Assembly (NCBI RefSeq): GCF_036688685.1
Contig: NZ_JAQQPS010000026.1
Span: 1 to 64,000, forward strand
Direction: 5' to 3'
Length of the DNA: 64,000 nt
From: JALYUM01 sp036688685
GTDB lineage: Bacteria; Pseudomonadota; Gammaproteobacteria; Burkholderiales; Burkholderiaceae_D
Made by a program: the position numbers and the translations under genes. The notes beneath the pieces were generated by a model, which was not told the DNA's origin, searched no databases, and saw nothing but the letters and a program-made list of their open reading frames with translations. Positions within the stretch are counted from its first letter, which is position 1, and each line of letters opens with the position of its first letter. Shown here one piece after another: positions 55,124 to 63,677 of this stretch.

Positions 55124-55461
55124 AAACGATCCTCCTTGTGTTGGCAGCGGCGATCAGCCAGGCCAGCGCGGCGCCGAAGCCGCTCAAAGCCGACTACGTT
55201 ATTTATTCCGGCGACCTGGGCGAACAGAAGCCGCCGACGAAGACTGACCGAAAAATATCGATTAATGTCACCGGGCAGTCGGCGAAAGATATTTTCGATT
55301 CCATTGGCCCTGATCTGAAGGCTGGCTGCACGACCGAGAATGGCGATCGTGAGCGCAGGAAGGGAACCGTGTGGTGCTTTTACCTGCCGGGTAGCGGGTA
55401 TGAATGTTACTTCGGCTTTGACCTTCGAACGGGCAAGAGCATCGATGGCGGGGAGTGCTGA
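55120..55461 (+). CDS. Small secreted cysteine-rich protein, candidate immunity partner
   Basis: 113 residues starting at GTG 55120, overlapping the metallopeptidase stop by 4 nt (GTGA). The signal peptide is MKTILLVLAAAISQASA. Four cysteines occur late (AGCTTEN, TVWCFYL, YECYFG, GGEC). No family was recognised. Coupling to a peptidoglycan hydrolase and periplasmic targeting suggest an immunity protein. The region after it, to 55621, holds no convincing gene. Confidence 0.6.
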   Translation: MKTILLVLAAAISQASAAPKPLKADYVIYSGDLGEQKPPTKTDRKISINVTGQSAKDIFDSIGPDLKAGCTTENGDRERRKGTVWCFYLPGSGYECYFGFDLRTGKSIDGGEC

Positions 55462-55628
55462 TCACCTGCAGCCGGCCACCGCCCAGAGATTTGCGCCATC
55501 ACCCATCAGCAGGATGGTGCGGAGCCTCTAATTGCTCAGAGGCGCCGTGCTGGAGAAGGGGTTTGGCTTGGACTTTCATGCAGGCCAGCATTTCACGTGT
55601 CTCGTTTTTGCCAATTTGCCAATATATG

Positions 55629-55897
55629 TGAAGCAGGGTGTCAGGCCCGGCAATCCGACATTTTTGAACTTTCGCAGTCAAATTTGGTCTGCGGCGGTGG
55701 TGTGCGGCGCTCGTCAAGGCGCAGCAGTCAGGACATCACGAACGTGAAGCAGGGTGTCAGGTCCGGCAATTCGACATTTTTGAAGCAGGGTGTCAGGTCC
55801 GGCAATCCGACATTTTTGAACTTTCGCAGTCAAATATGGTCGGTGGCGGTGATGTGCGGCGCTCGGTCAAGGCGCAGCAGTCAGGACATCACGAATG
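55629..55897. repeat. Direct-repeat field downstream of the toxin-like island
   Basis: A 37-nt unit (TGAAGCAGGGTGTCAGG...ACATTTTT) occurs three times, starting at 55629, 55745 and 55781. Two of these are followed by a longer shared tail, so that 55629-55744 and 55781-55897 are near-copies of about 116 nt. No gene is supported in 55462-55960; the repeats may be a mobile non-coding element or the residue of recombination. Confidence 0.8.
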
Positions 55898-55964
55898 AGT
55901 CGCAGTTGGTGAAGTGCCCAACTCAGCATCTTCGCAACAAAAAGGTCCGCGCTGAATCGACGTA

Positions 55965-56003
55965 AAAAAACCCGGTAGCGCCTGAAGCGCTACCGGGTTT
56001 TTC
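55965..56003. terminator. Intact bidirectional terminator beside tRNA-Leu
   Basis: 13-bp stem AACCCGGTAGCGC/GCGCTACCGGGTT, five-base loop, A run on the left and T run on the right, so it can act on both strands. It lies just beyond the 3' end of the minus-strand tRNA-Leu, and its left arm is repeated at 53635. Confidence 0.9.
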
Positions 56004-56020
56004 GTATTCAGTTGCGTGAA

Positions 56021-56105
56021 TGGTGCCTCGGGCCGGAATCGAACCGGCACGCCGCGAAGCGGCAGATTTTGAGTCTGCTGTGTCTACCAGTTCCACCACC
56101 AAGGC
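56021..56105 (-). tRNA. tRNA-Leu (anticodon CAA)
   Basis: 85 nt on the minus strand with an encoded CCA 3' end. The acceptor stem pairs GCCTTGG with CCGAGGC. D-arm AACTGGTAGACAC, anticodon arm GCAGA-CTCAAAA-TCTGC with anticodon CAA, a long variable arm (CGCTTCGCGGCG) as in class II tRNAs, and T-arm GCCGGTTCGATTCCGGC. It reads UUG. Confidence 0.95.
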
Positions 56106-56257
56106 ATGCACGCAAGGACAGCATTATAGACGACACGCGCCAAGAAAACGAGATTTTTTGCAGCTGGACGCGTGCGGGTGACGAGAGCCCGGAAAATTGC
56201 GGCGCGGCCGGCAGATCGGGGTAGACTTTTGGTCTCTCCCAACGACCGACTCGCACC

Positions 56258-56722
56258 ATGCCGAAACTCGACCTGTCCAGCATCGCCGCACGCCGCGGCA
56301 CCAATTATCCTGCCGACTATGGCATCGAGCCGGGGCCCCGCATGCGCCAGCGCCTTGGCGACGCCGGCGGCCTCACCCAGTTCGGCGTGAACCGCCTCGA
56401 GCTACCCTCCGGCTCGTGGTCGTCGCAACGCCACTGGCACAGCGTCGAAGATGAATTCGTCTGCGTGCTGGCGGGCGAGGTCGTGCTGGTGACCGACGAC
56501 GGGGAAGCAATATTAAAAGCTGGCGATTGCGCGGCGTTTCCGGCGAATACGCCGAACGGCCATCACCTCATCAACCGCAGTGGCAGCATGGCCATCTGCC
56601 TGGAGGTGGGCGGTCGCAGCGAACTGGACCGTGTGGTGTATCCGGATATCGACCTGCTGTGCGAGCCGGGCGTCGCCGGTTACTTGCACCGCAACGGCAC
56701 CCCGTATCCGCCGCAAGACTAG
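56258..56722 (+). CDS. Cupin-domain protein
   Basis: 154 residues. The cupin core is SSQRHWHSVEDEFVCVLAGEVVLV (motif 1 with two His and a Glu as metal ligands), then AGDCAAFPANTPNGHHLIN (motif 2 His). The C-terminal part YPDIDLLCEPGVAGYLHRNGTPYP is typical of a widespread family sometimes annotated as transcriptional-regulator-like or isomerase cupins. Substrate unknown. The stop overlaps the convergent neighbour by 4 nt. Confidence 0.87.
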   Translation: MPKLDLSSIAARRGTNYPADYGIEPGPRMRQRLGDAGGLTQFGVNRLELPSGSWSSQRHWHSVEDEFVCVLAGEVVLVTDDGEAILKAGDCAAFPANTPNGHHLINRSGSMAICLEVGGRSELDRVVYPDIDLLCEPGVAGYLHRNGTPYPPQD

Positions 56723-57189
56723 CAGGCCAGTTGGCGTTGCAGGGCGCGCAGTGTGCCGAGCGGGCCGGCAACGTCGGCCGCGTGCGGATGCAGGGTGACG
56801 GCAATGTCGGCTGTCGCGCCTTGCAGCCAGTGGCGCCGCCGCGGCTGATAGCGGATGCTGCTCACATCTTCCTGCGCCTTGACGTAGCCCAGCGCGGCCA
56901 GCGATTCGTCCAGCGTACTGACCAGGTGGTAAGCATGGAAGCGCGTGCTCATTTCGAAGCGCCCCGGCAGCAGCGCGAACGCGGGCAGCAGGCCGCCGGC
57001 CACGACCGGCGCCACGATGTACGGCAGCGGTGCGGTGGGGTCGAACAGGTGCGCCAGCACGGCGATGACTGGCAGGCCGAGCGCCAGCGTGAGGGCGTAC
57101 AGGCCCAACTGGCGCCACGAGCGAATGGGGCACAGGAACTGGCAGCGGGCGTGATTACGGACGACGGCAGTCAGGGTGACGTTTTTCAT
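56719..57189 (-). CDS. Small membrane protein of unknown function
   Basis: 156 residues from ATG 57189 (GGAG upstream). Two membrane helices (LGLYALTLALGLPVIAVLAHL, YIVAPVVAGGLLPAFALL) are followed by a soluble C-terminus (RFEMSTRFHAYHLVSTLDES, SIRYQPRRRHWLQGATADIAVT). I do not recognise it. There is about a 116-bp gap before the GT39 gene on the same strand. Confidence 0.7.
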   Translation of the reverse strand: MKNVTLTAVVRNHARCQFLCPIRSWRQLGLYALTLALGLPVIAVLAHLFDPTAPLPYIVAPVVAGGLLPAFALLPGRFEMSTRFHAYHLVSTLDESLAALGYVKAQEDVSSIRYQPRRRHWLQGATADIAVTLHPHAADVAGPLGTLRALQRQLAC

Positions 57190-57305
57190 GAAGGGGCTCC
57201 GGGAGATGCCGCGCGCGTGCGGCATCTGCCATTTTGCAAGCCTGCTTCACTGATAAATTGATATTGCACAAACCGGGAGCCCGGTTTGCGCAATGTTTCC
57301 GGCGG

Positions 57306-59024
57306 CTACGGTTTGCGGTACAGCCGGAAGCGTTCATCGCGGTCGGACGGGCGGCGGCCTTCCCAGAGCAGCGTGGCGCCGGTGACGTCGAAGCTGTGGT
57401 GTGCTTCCTTGTCCGCGCGCGCGCGCACGCTGTCCTGGGTCAGGACGTAGTCGCAGGCCTTGCTGTCGACGCGGGAGAACGGCAGCTGGCCATAAAACGC
57501 CAGCGAACCGCGCTGGGCTGGGCCGACATTCGAGTCGATGCAATGTGCCCCCGCGGGCAGACTGGCGGCGATCTCACGCGCCACGATGGCGTAGCTCCTG
57601 GCGTAATTCAGGTCCGGCAGGAACAGCGTCATCAACAGCACCCACAGCAGGATCAGCCCGCCCGAGGACAGCACCACGGCGCGCCACAGCACCGCTGGCT
57701 GGCGCGAGATGCGCCAGTACACCAGCGCGATCCAGCCAATGGTGGTGATGGCGGCGACCAGGAACGAGACGATGCCGAATTCCGGCGTGAAGCCCGGCAC
57801 CAGTTTGAGTGCATTGTTTGCCATGCGTGGGGGGAAGCCGGTCAGCTTGGCGACCCAGAACAGCCACACCACCGCGCCCACCATCGTCAGCACCATCACC
57901 GAGAACCAGTCGATGGCGTTGATGGCGCCGCGTTTCATCGTCGGCAGGCCGAACGCCGCCATCAGCGACAGCGGGGGGAGGAGTTTCAGCAAGTCGCCGT
58001 TTTCCAGCACCGGATCGCACATCATCAACAGCGCCAGCACTGCCACGAAAACCAGCGGCAACACGATGTGCAGCATGTCGCGCTCGCGCCGCCAGGCGTA
58101 GATCGCCCACACGGCAAACGGCCAGGCTGGCCAGAAGAACCAGACGCCGACGCGGAAGAAGGCCTTCAACGAGGTCCAGTGCGGCAGGCCGAACTGGTCA
58201 GCATTCCACGCGATCCACTCGCTGATCGGGGCCATGCCGTACGGGCGCACCAGCAGCGCCGGCACGATCCACACCAGCGCGATGGCGCACGCAACCAGGG
58301 CTGCGACACCGGCGTGGCCCAGGGCCTTCGGCAGCGGCTGGCGCAACAGGCGCGTGCAGGTGAGCAGGGCGAGAACCAGGGCGATGGGTGAAATGAAGCC
58401 GCGCGTCAGGACCAGCGCGCCCAGCGACAGGCCGATCAGGCTGGCGTTGCGAGGCGACGGCAACTCGATGTAGCGCACCGCGCGGTACAGGAAATAGGCC
58501 AGCAGCGAGCCTTGCAGCGTGATGGCCAGCGTTTCGTGGCTGTGCTGCAACAGGCCCAGCGAGCCGAGGTAAATCAGGACGGCGGTGTCGGCCAGGGTGC
58601 GACCGTAGTCGTCCGGTTCCGGTTGCCCGCCGAAGGCCAGCCGCAGCGGTTGCGCTTCGGCGCGCCGGCCCAGGTGGAACGCCGTGTACCACAGCGACGC
58701 TGTGCCCAGCACGAAGATGCCGACAGTCGACACGCGCGCGGCCAGCACGTCGCCCAGCAGCCAGCCGAACAGTTTGATGCAGGCCGCGCCCAGCCAGAAC
58801 GCCAGCGGGCCTTCTTCCACCGACGCCATGCCGGCGATGTTCGGGTACAGCCAGTCGTTCAGGGTGCCATGCGCCATGGTCCACATGATGCCGAAGCTGC
58901 CGGCGTCGCTTTTCCAGGGATCGCGCCCGATCAGGCCCGGCAGGATGTACAGCAGGCCGAGCGCGAACAGGGCCCAGCGGGGCAGGGCGAGCGTGGCGGC
59001 GGCGGGAAGGCGGACTGGTTTCAT
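57306..59024 (-). CDS. GT39-family (ArnT/PMT-like) glycosyltransferase
   Basis: 572 residues with about eleven membrane helices. The N-terminal catalytic loop is GLIGRDPWKSDAGSFGIMW with the Asp of the GT39/GT-C family, and GMASVEEGPLAFWLGAACIKL follows. A family block TRGFISPIALVLALL lies midway, and the periplasmic C-terminal domain begins around 470. These enzymes move a sugar from an undecaprenyl or dolichyl carrier to lipid A or protein. The acceptor here is unknown, and no arn genes are adjacent. Confidence 0.85.
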   Translation of the reverse strand: MKPVRLPAAATLALPRWALFALGLLYILPGLIGRDPWKSDAGSFGIMWTMAHGTLNDWLYPNIAGMASVEEGPLAFWLGAACIKLFGWLLGDVLAARVSTVGIFVLGTASLWYTAFHLGRRAEAQPLRLAFGGQPEPDDYGRTLADTAVLIYLGSLGLLQHSHETLAITLQGSLLAYFLYRAVRYIELPSPRNASLIGLSLGALVLTRGFISPIALVLALLTCTRLLRQPLPKALGHAGVAALVACAIALVWIVPALLVRPYGMAPISEWIAWNADQFGLPHWTSLKAFFRVGVWFFWPAWPFAVWAIYAWRRERDMLHIVLPLVFVAVLALLMMCDPVLENGDLLKLLPPLSLMAAFGLPTMKRGAINAIDWFSVMVLTMVGAVVWLFWVAKLTGFPPRMANNALKLVPGFTPEFGIVSFLVAAITTIGWIALVYWRISRQPAVLWRAVVLSSGGLILLWVLLMTLFLPDLNYARSYAIVAREIAASLPAGAHCIDSNVGPAQRGSLAFYGQLPFSRVDSKACDYVLTQDSVRARADKEAHHSFDVTGATLLWEGRRPSDRDERFRLYRKP

Positions 59025-59065
59025 ATTTGTTGCCGGGACAGAATGACGCGTAGTATAGCCGCGAA

Positions 59066-59094
59066 TAAAAAAAGGAAGCCACCTGGGCTTCCTT
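59066..59094 (-). terminator. Terminator of rpmE2
   Basis: On the minus strand, the 9-bp stem AAGGAAGCC/GGCTTCCTT with a five-base loop is followed by seven T, just beyond the rpmE2 stop. Confidence 0.85.
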
Positions 59095-59141
59095 CTTCTG
59101 AGAAACCCCGCAAGCGAGGTTCCTTTGCAGCGTGGTAAGAC

Positions 59142-59411
<270 letters not shown>

Positions 59412-59546
59412 GGTTTTGCCTTGGTTAGTTTGGTAGCCAAACAGCACTTCGTCGGTCGTCTTGCCTCTTGACCCGATTGCTGATCACTTGCCGGGGTTAA
59501 ATACTGCAACCCGCGATTATACAGCGTTTAAATTAGTCGGACTAAT

Positions 59547-59570
59547 AAAAAGGGCAGCCTTGGCTGCCCT
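59547..59570 (-). terminator. Terminator of rho
   Basis: Perfect 9-bp stem AGGGCAGCC/GGCTGCCCT with a two-base loop and a T run (TTTTTATTA) on the minus strand, between the rho stop (59678) and rpmE2. Confidence 0.88.
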
Positions 59571-59677
59571 CTGGTGATGCTGGTGCGGTGACGGTTGCTT
59601 GCTTTTTAACTCAGTATGGTTCCCGTTTTTCAACGGGATGACGAGCTAATGTTGCAAGGTAGCATCAGTGGTGGTTT

Positions 59678-60940
59678 TTAGCCGCCCCGGCGCATCATGT
59701 CGAAGAACTCCACGTTGTTCTTCGTTGCCTTCATCTTGTCGAGGATGAACTCCATCGCTTCGATCTCGTCCATCGAGTACAGCAACTTGCGCAGGATCCA
59801 GATTTTTTGCAGCTGGTCCGGCTTGATCAGCAGTTCTTCGCGGCGGGTACCCGATTTGTTCAGGTTGATTGCCGGGTAGACGCGTTTCTCGGCCAGGCGG
59901 CGCTCGAGGTGGACTTCCATGTTGCCGGTACCCTTGAATTCTTCAAAGATCACGTCATCCATGCGCGAACCGGTTTCGATCAGCGCCGTGGCGATGATGG
60001 TCAGCGAGCCGCCTTCTTCGATGTTACGGGCCGCGCCGAAGAAACGTTTCGGGCGCTGCAGCGCGTTGGCGTCGACACCACCGGTCAGGACCTTGCCCGA
60101 GGCAGGGATGACGGTGTTGTAGGCACGCGCCAGGCGGGTGATCGAATCGAGCAGGATCACGACGTCCTTCTTCATTTCGACCAGGCGCTTGGCTTTTTCC
60201 AGCACCATCTCGGCAACCTGCACGTGGCGGGTGGCCGGCTCGTCGAAGGTCGAGGCAACCACTTCGCCGCGCACCGAGCGCTGCATTTCGGTCACTTCTT
60301 CCGGACGTTCGTCGATCAGCAACACGATCAGCGTGCAGTCGGGATGGTTCGCGGTAATCGCGTGCGCCATGTGCTGCAGGATGACCGATTTGCCGGATTT
60401 AGGCGACGCCACCAGCAAGCCGCGCTGGCCTTTGCCGATCGGGGCGATCAGGTCGATGATGCGGCCGGTGATGTTTTCCTGGCCGTTCATGTCGCGTTCG
60501 AGGCGCAAGGGCTCGTTCGGGTGCAGTGGCGTCAGGTTTTCAAACAGGATGCGGTGTTTCGACATCTCGGGCGATTCGCCGTTGACCTTGTCGACTTTCA
60601 CCAGTGCAAAGTAGCGCTCGCCGTCTTTCGGGGTGCGCACTTCGCCTTCGATCGAGTCGCCGGTGTGCAGATTGAAGCGGCGGATCTGCGATGGCGAGAT
60701 GTAGATATCGTCGGTCGAGGCCATGTAGCTGGCATCGGGCGAGCGCAGGAAGCCGAAGCCGTCCGGCAGCACCTCGAGGGCGCCGTCGCCGAAGATCTGT
60801 TCGCCCGATTTCGCGCGTTTTTTCAGAATCGCGAACATCAGTTCCTGCTTGCGCAGGCGTGCCGCATTGTCGATATCGAGGCCAATTGCCATCTCCAGTA
60901 GCGCGGAGACGTGCATCGCCTTCAGTTCAGATAAGTGCAT
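59678..60940 (-). CDS. rho: Transcription termination factor Rho
   Basis: 420 residues: MHLSELKAMHVSALLEMA (N-terminal helix bundle), the RNA-binding cold-shock motif DGFGFLRSP, Walker A VASPKSGKSVIL, Walker B VVILLDSITRLARAYN, and the R-loop and Q-loop blocks VYPAINLNKSGTRREELL. It is the hexameric ATP-dependent RNA helicase that ends unterminated transcripts. It follows trxA, as in many proteobacteria. Confidence 0.98.
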   Translation of the reverse strand: MHLSELKAMHVSALLEMAIGLDIDNAARLRKQELMFAILKKRAKSGEQIFGDGALEVLPDGFGFLRSPDASYMASTDDIYISPSQIRRFNLHTGDSIEGEVRTPKDGERYFALVKVDKVNGESPEMSKHRILFENLTPLHPNEPLRLERDMNGQENITGRIIDLIAPIGKGQRGLLVASPKSGKSVILQHMAHAITANHPDCTLIVLLIDERPEEVTEMQRSVRGEVVASTFDEPATRHVQVAEMVLEKAKRLVEMKKDVVILLDSITRLARAYNTVIPASGKVLTGGVDANALQRPKRFFGAARNIEEGGSLTIIATALIETGSRMDDVIFEEFKGTGNMEVHLERRLAEKRVYPAINLNKSGTRREELLIKPDQLQKIWILRKLLYSMDEIEAMEFILDKMKATKNNVEFFDMMRRGG

Positions 60941-61044
60941 GTGTTGGGTGTCCCGTGACGGGAATGTAAAGGTAGGGGAGGGAACTGCGTGGATTAAACG
61001 GGGGAGGAAGATTCGGTCGAAGCCAATATGCTTCCCAACCCGGA

Positions 61045-61074
61045 CAAAAACGTCAGCGCAGGCGCACTGACGTT
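61045..61074 (-). terminator. Terminator between trxA and rho
   Basis: On the minus strand, an 11-bp stem AACGTCAGTGC/GCGCTGACGTT (one G-U pair) followed by TTTTT, 17 nt past the trxA stop. It should limit read-through from trxA into rho, so rho may have its own promoter in the remaining 100 bp. Confidence 0.8.
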
Positions 61075-61090
61075 GCTAATGGTATCAGAA

Positions 61091-61417
61091 TCAGATATTG
61101 CTGTCGATAAACGACGTCAGCTGGCCCTTGGCCATCGCGCCGACCTTCTGGGCATGCGCCACGCCGTTTTTAAACAGGATCAGGGTCGGGATGCCGCGGA
61201 TGCCGAACTTGGCTGGTACGGCCGTGTTCGCATCGACGTCCAGCTTGACGATGGAGATCTTGCCTTCGTAGGCGGCAGCTACTTCCTCGAGAATCGGAGC
61301 GATCGATTTGCAAGGACCGCACCATTCGGCCCAGAAGTCGACCAATACTGGGAGACTGGACTTGAGGACGTCGGTTTCGAAGGATGCGTCGGTGATGTGT
61401 TTGATATTTTCGCTCAT
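61091..61417 (-). CDS. trxA: Thioredoxin 1
   Basis: 108 residues from ATG 61417. The redox motif is WAEWCGPCKSIAPILEE, with KLDVDANTAVPAKFGIRGIPTLILFKNG (cis-Pro loop) and a C-terminal FIDSNI. It reduces disulfides in the cytoplasm. The standard trxA-rho order is kept. Confidence 0.97.
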   Translation of the reverse strand: MSENIKHITDASFETDVLKSSLPVLVDFWAEWCGPCKSIAPILEEVAAAYEGKISIVKLDVDANTAVPAKFGIRGIPTLILFKNGVAHAQKVGAMAKGQLTSFIDSNI

Positions 61418-61684
61418 ATTTTCCTCAGTCAGAGGTAAGGACTTTTGTTGATCACGCCTGGGATGATGCCGCTCTTGTCTGGCATCGTCGGCCGGCTTCG
61501 TATTGATAAAACTGCCTGCAGCTTCCACATTGGGCCGCATTGCACGAATTTCAATAAGAGGAAGGGGGCAAGAGAACGCCAGGGCGGGGATTTCGCCGAA
61601 ATAATACCCTATTTTTTTGTAATGTGGCGGCGGTGTGTATCAATTCTCAACACGGAACCGGAAGGATGCCGGAATGCGGCGCAA

Positions 61685-62437
61685 TTATCCGACAGTTCCG
61701 GTGAATTGCGACAGCGCACCCGGATGCCACATCGTCACCACCGACGCCACCAGCTCCTGCGACGTGGTGCGGCGCCGCAGCACGAGGCAGCAGGCGCCGG
61801 CCTCGATGGTCAGCATGCTGGCAATGTCCGGCGGCGCCGGCAAGGCTTCGATGCTGTAGGTGGCGCCCTGCAGCGGCGCGGCCGCCATCAGGTGTTCGTT
61901 CGGCGTGATCGCCTGGAAATTTTGCGCCAGGTAGGCCGGGGCACAGGCCGGGTTGACCCAGCGGTCTTCCACCTGCAGCGCGACCTCGTCTTCGAAGTGG
62001 ACAATGACGGAATGGAACAGCATGGCACCGCCGGGCAGGCCGAACTGGGCGGCCAGCAGGGGCGTTGCAGGGGTCGGCGCCAGCAGGCGCACGCTGCTGC
62101 GGTGCACGCGCCCGCGGGCCCGGATTTCATCGGCAATATTGCGGATTTCGACCAGCGTTGCCTGGTATTTTTGCGGCGCCACGAAGGTGCCGGCACCCTG
62201 GCGGCGGGTCAGCACATTTTCTGCGGTCAATTCCCGCACGGCACGGTTGACGGTCATGCGCGAAACGCCGAACTGGCGCACCAGGGCCTGCTCGGAGGGC
62301 ACCAATTCTCCGGCTTTCCAGCGCCCGGCGGCAATTTCGCCGCTCAGGTAATCCTTGATGCGCTGAAAGATCGGAACGGTCACCGGGACATCCTCTTGCG
62401 CAATCTGCTGCTCCACTTTACTCTCCGCCGACGGCAC
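61685..62437 (-). CDS. hutC: HutC-type GntR/UTRA transcriptional repressor
   Basis: About 250 residues; the start is GTG 62437, or GTG 62416 with GGAGAG upstream. The N-terminal winged helix has VPIFQRIKDYLSGEIAAGRWKAGE, VPSEQALVRQFGVSRMTVNRAVREL and QGAGTFVAPQ. The UTRA ligand domain follows (RWVNPACAPAYLAQNF, ALPAPPDIASMLTI). It looks like the histidine-utilisation repressor HutC, which senses urocanate, but no hut genes are in the window; they may lie elsewhere. Confidence 0.82.
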   Translation of the reverse strand: MPSAESKVEQQIAQEDVPVTVPIFQRIKDYLSGEIAAGRWKAGELVPSEQALVRQFGVSRMTVNRAVRELTAENVLTRRQGAGTFVAPQKYQATLVEIRNIADEIRARGRVHRSSVRLLAPTPATPLLAAQFGLPGGAMLFHSVIVHFEDEVALQVEDRWVNPACAPAYLAQNFQAITPNEHLMAAAPLQGATYSIEALPAPPDIASMLTIEAGACCLVLRRRTTSQELVASVVTMWHPGALSQFTGTVG

Positions 62438-62464
62438 CGAAGGCCCGATTCTAGCACTGTCATT

Positions 62465-62500
62465 TTGAAAGCAAATTTGAAAGCAAATTTGAAAGCAAGA
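62465..62500. repeat. Three tandem copies of a 12-nt unit upstream of hutC and ada
   Basis: TTGAAAGCAAAT occurs at 62465-62476 and 62477-62488, and TTGAAAGCAAGA at 62489-62500. They lie in the 125-bp gap between the divergent hutC and ada genes, so they could be an operator array or a slipped repeat. Confidence 0.7.
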
Positions 62501-62562
62501 GCCGGGATGCAGCCGCTGGCGGCCCGGCGCACGATGCAGACTTCATCGAAATGGAGGCAATC

Positions 62563-63618
62563 ATGACCGATCTGCATACCGATGCCGTCCGCTGGGACGC
62601 CGTGCAGCGCCGCGACAGCGCCTTCGACGGCGTCTTCTATTACTCGGTGCGCACCACCGGCGTGTTTTGCCGGCCGTCGTGCGCGGCCCGCACGGCATTG
62701 CGCCGCAACGTGGCGTTTCACGCCAGTTGCACGGATGCAGAAGCGGCCGGTTTTCGCCCCTGCCTGCGCTGCCGCCCCGACCTGCCGCCGCTGGCCGAGC
62801 GCCAGGCCGCAGCCGTCGCCAAAGCCTGCGCACTGATCGATGCCAGTGCGCAAGCGCTCGACCTGGACACGCTGGCCGCTGCCTGCGGCATGAGCAAATT
62901 TCACTTCCACCGCATCTTCAAGGCGCACACCGGCATCACGCCGAAAGCGTATGCGGCAGCCCGGCGCGCGGCGCGTGTCACCGAACAACTGGATAACGGC
63001 ACCTCCGTCACCGACGCCATCTATGCCGCCGGGTTCAATTCCAGCGGCCGCTTTTATGCCAGTGCCGATGGCCGCCTGGGCATGACGCCCACGCGCTACC
63101 GCCAGGGCGGCAATGGCGAAACCATCCGCTTTGCCATCGGCGCCTGTTCGCTCGGCGCGATCCTGGTGGCGGCGACCGGCAAGGGCATCTGCGCAATCCT
63201 GATCGGCGACGATCCCGACGTGCTGGCGCGCGACCTGCAGGACCGCTTTCCACACGCGCTGCTGGAAGGCGCCGACGCCGCTTTCGACCGCACCGTGGCG
63301 CTTGTCGTCGGCTTCGTCGAAGCGCCGCGGATCGGCCTGACACTGCCGCTCGATGTGCGCGGCACCGCGTTCCAGCAGAGAGTGTGGGAAGCGTTGCGCG
63401 CCATTCCTGCCGGCGTGACGGTCAGTTACGCCGAACTGGCCGCGCGCGTGGGCGTGCCCACCGGCGCGCGCGCAGTCGCCGGTGCGTGTGCGGCCAACCC
63501 GGTGGCGGTGGCGATTCCCTGTCACCGGGTGGTGCGCAACGATGGCGCACTGTCCGGCTACCGCTGGGGCGTCGAACGCAAGCGTATCCTCCTCGATCGA
63601 GAGTCAGCGATTGATTAA
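62563..63618 (+). CDS. ada: Bifunctional methyltransferase / transcriptional activator Ada
   Basis: 351 residues from ATG 62563 (GGAGG 6 nt upstream; ATG 62551 is an alternative). The N-terminal zinc/methyl-acceptor domain has TTGVFCRPSCAARTALRRNV, with Cys36 as the acceptor and CLRCRP completing the zinc site. An AraC-type HTH follows (LAAACGMSKFHFHRIFKAHTG). The C-terminal O6-methylguanine methyltransferase has AIPCHRVVRNDG with active Cys about 320. It repairs alkylated DNA and, when methylated, activates the adaptive response. Confidence 0.95.
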   Translation: MTDLHTDAVRWDAVQRRDSAFDGVFYYSVRTTGVFCRPSCAARTALRRNVAFHASCTDAEAAGFRPCLRCRPDLPPLAERQAAAVAKACALIDASAQALDLDTLAAACGMSKFHFHRIFKAHTGITPKAYAAARRAARVTEQLDNGTSVTDAIYAAGFNSSGRFYASADGRLGMTPTRYRQGGNGETIRFAIGACSLGAILVAATGKGICAILIGDDPDVLARDLQDRFPHALLEGADAAFDRTVALVVGFVEAPRIGLTLPLDVRGTAFQQRVWEALRAIPAGVTVSYAELAARVGVPTGARAVAGACAANPVAVAIPCHRVVRNDGALSGYRWGVERKRILLDRESAID

Positions 63619-63677
63619 TTGATAAAAGTCGTTACACTCGTTGGCTCCAGTAACTGATCCATTTCGGAGAGCCCCCG

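Noticed and set aside
55629..55897. A CRISPR array
   Set aside because: The repeats are directly nested with no spacer-repeat regularity, and no cas genes are present.
55462..55960. Short frames such as 55532-55747 and 55597-55965 as small genes
   Set aside because: They run across the direct repeats, lack ribosome-binding sites and have composition like the repeat units. No family resemblance was seen.
62465..62500. CRISPR or transposon end
   Set aside because: Only three immediately adjacent 12-nt copies, without spacers, inverted ends or a transposase nearby.
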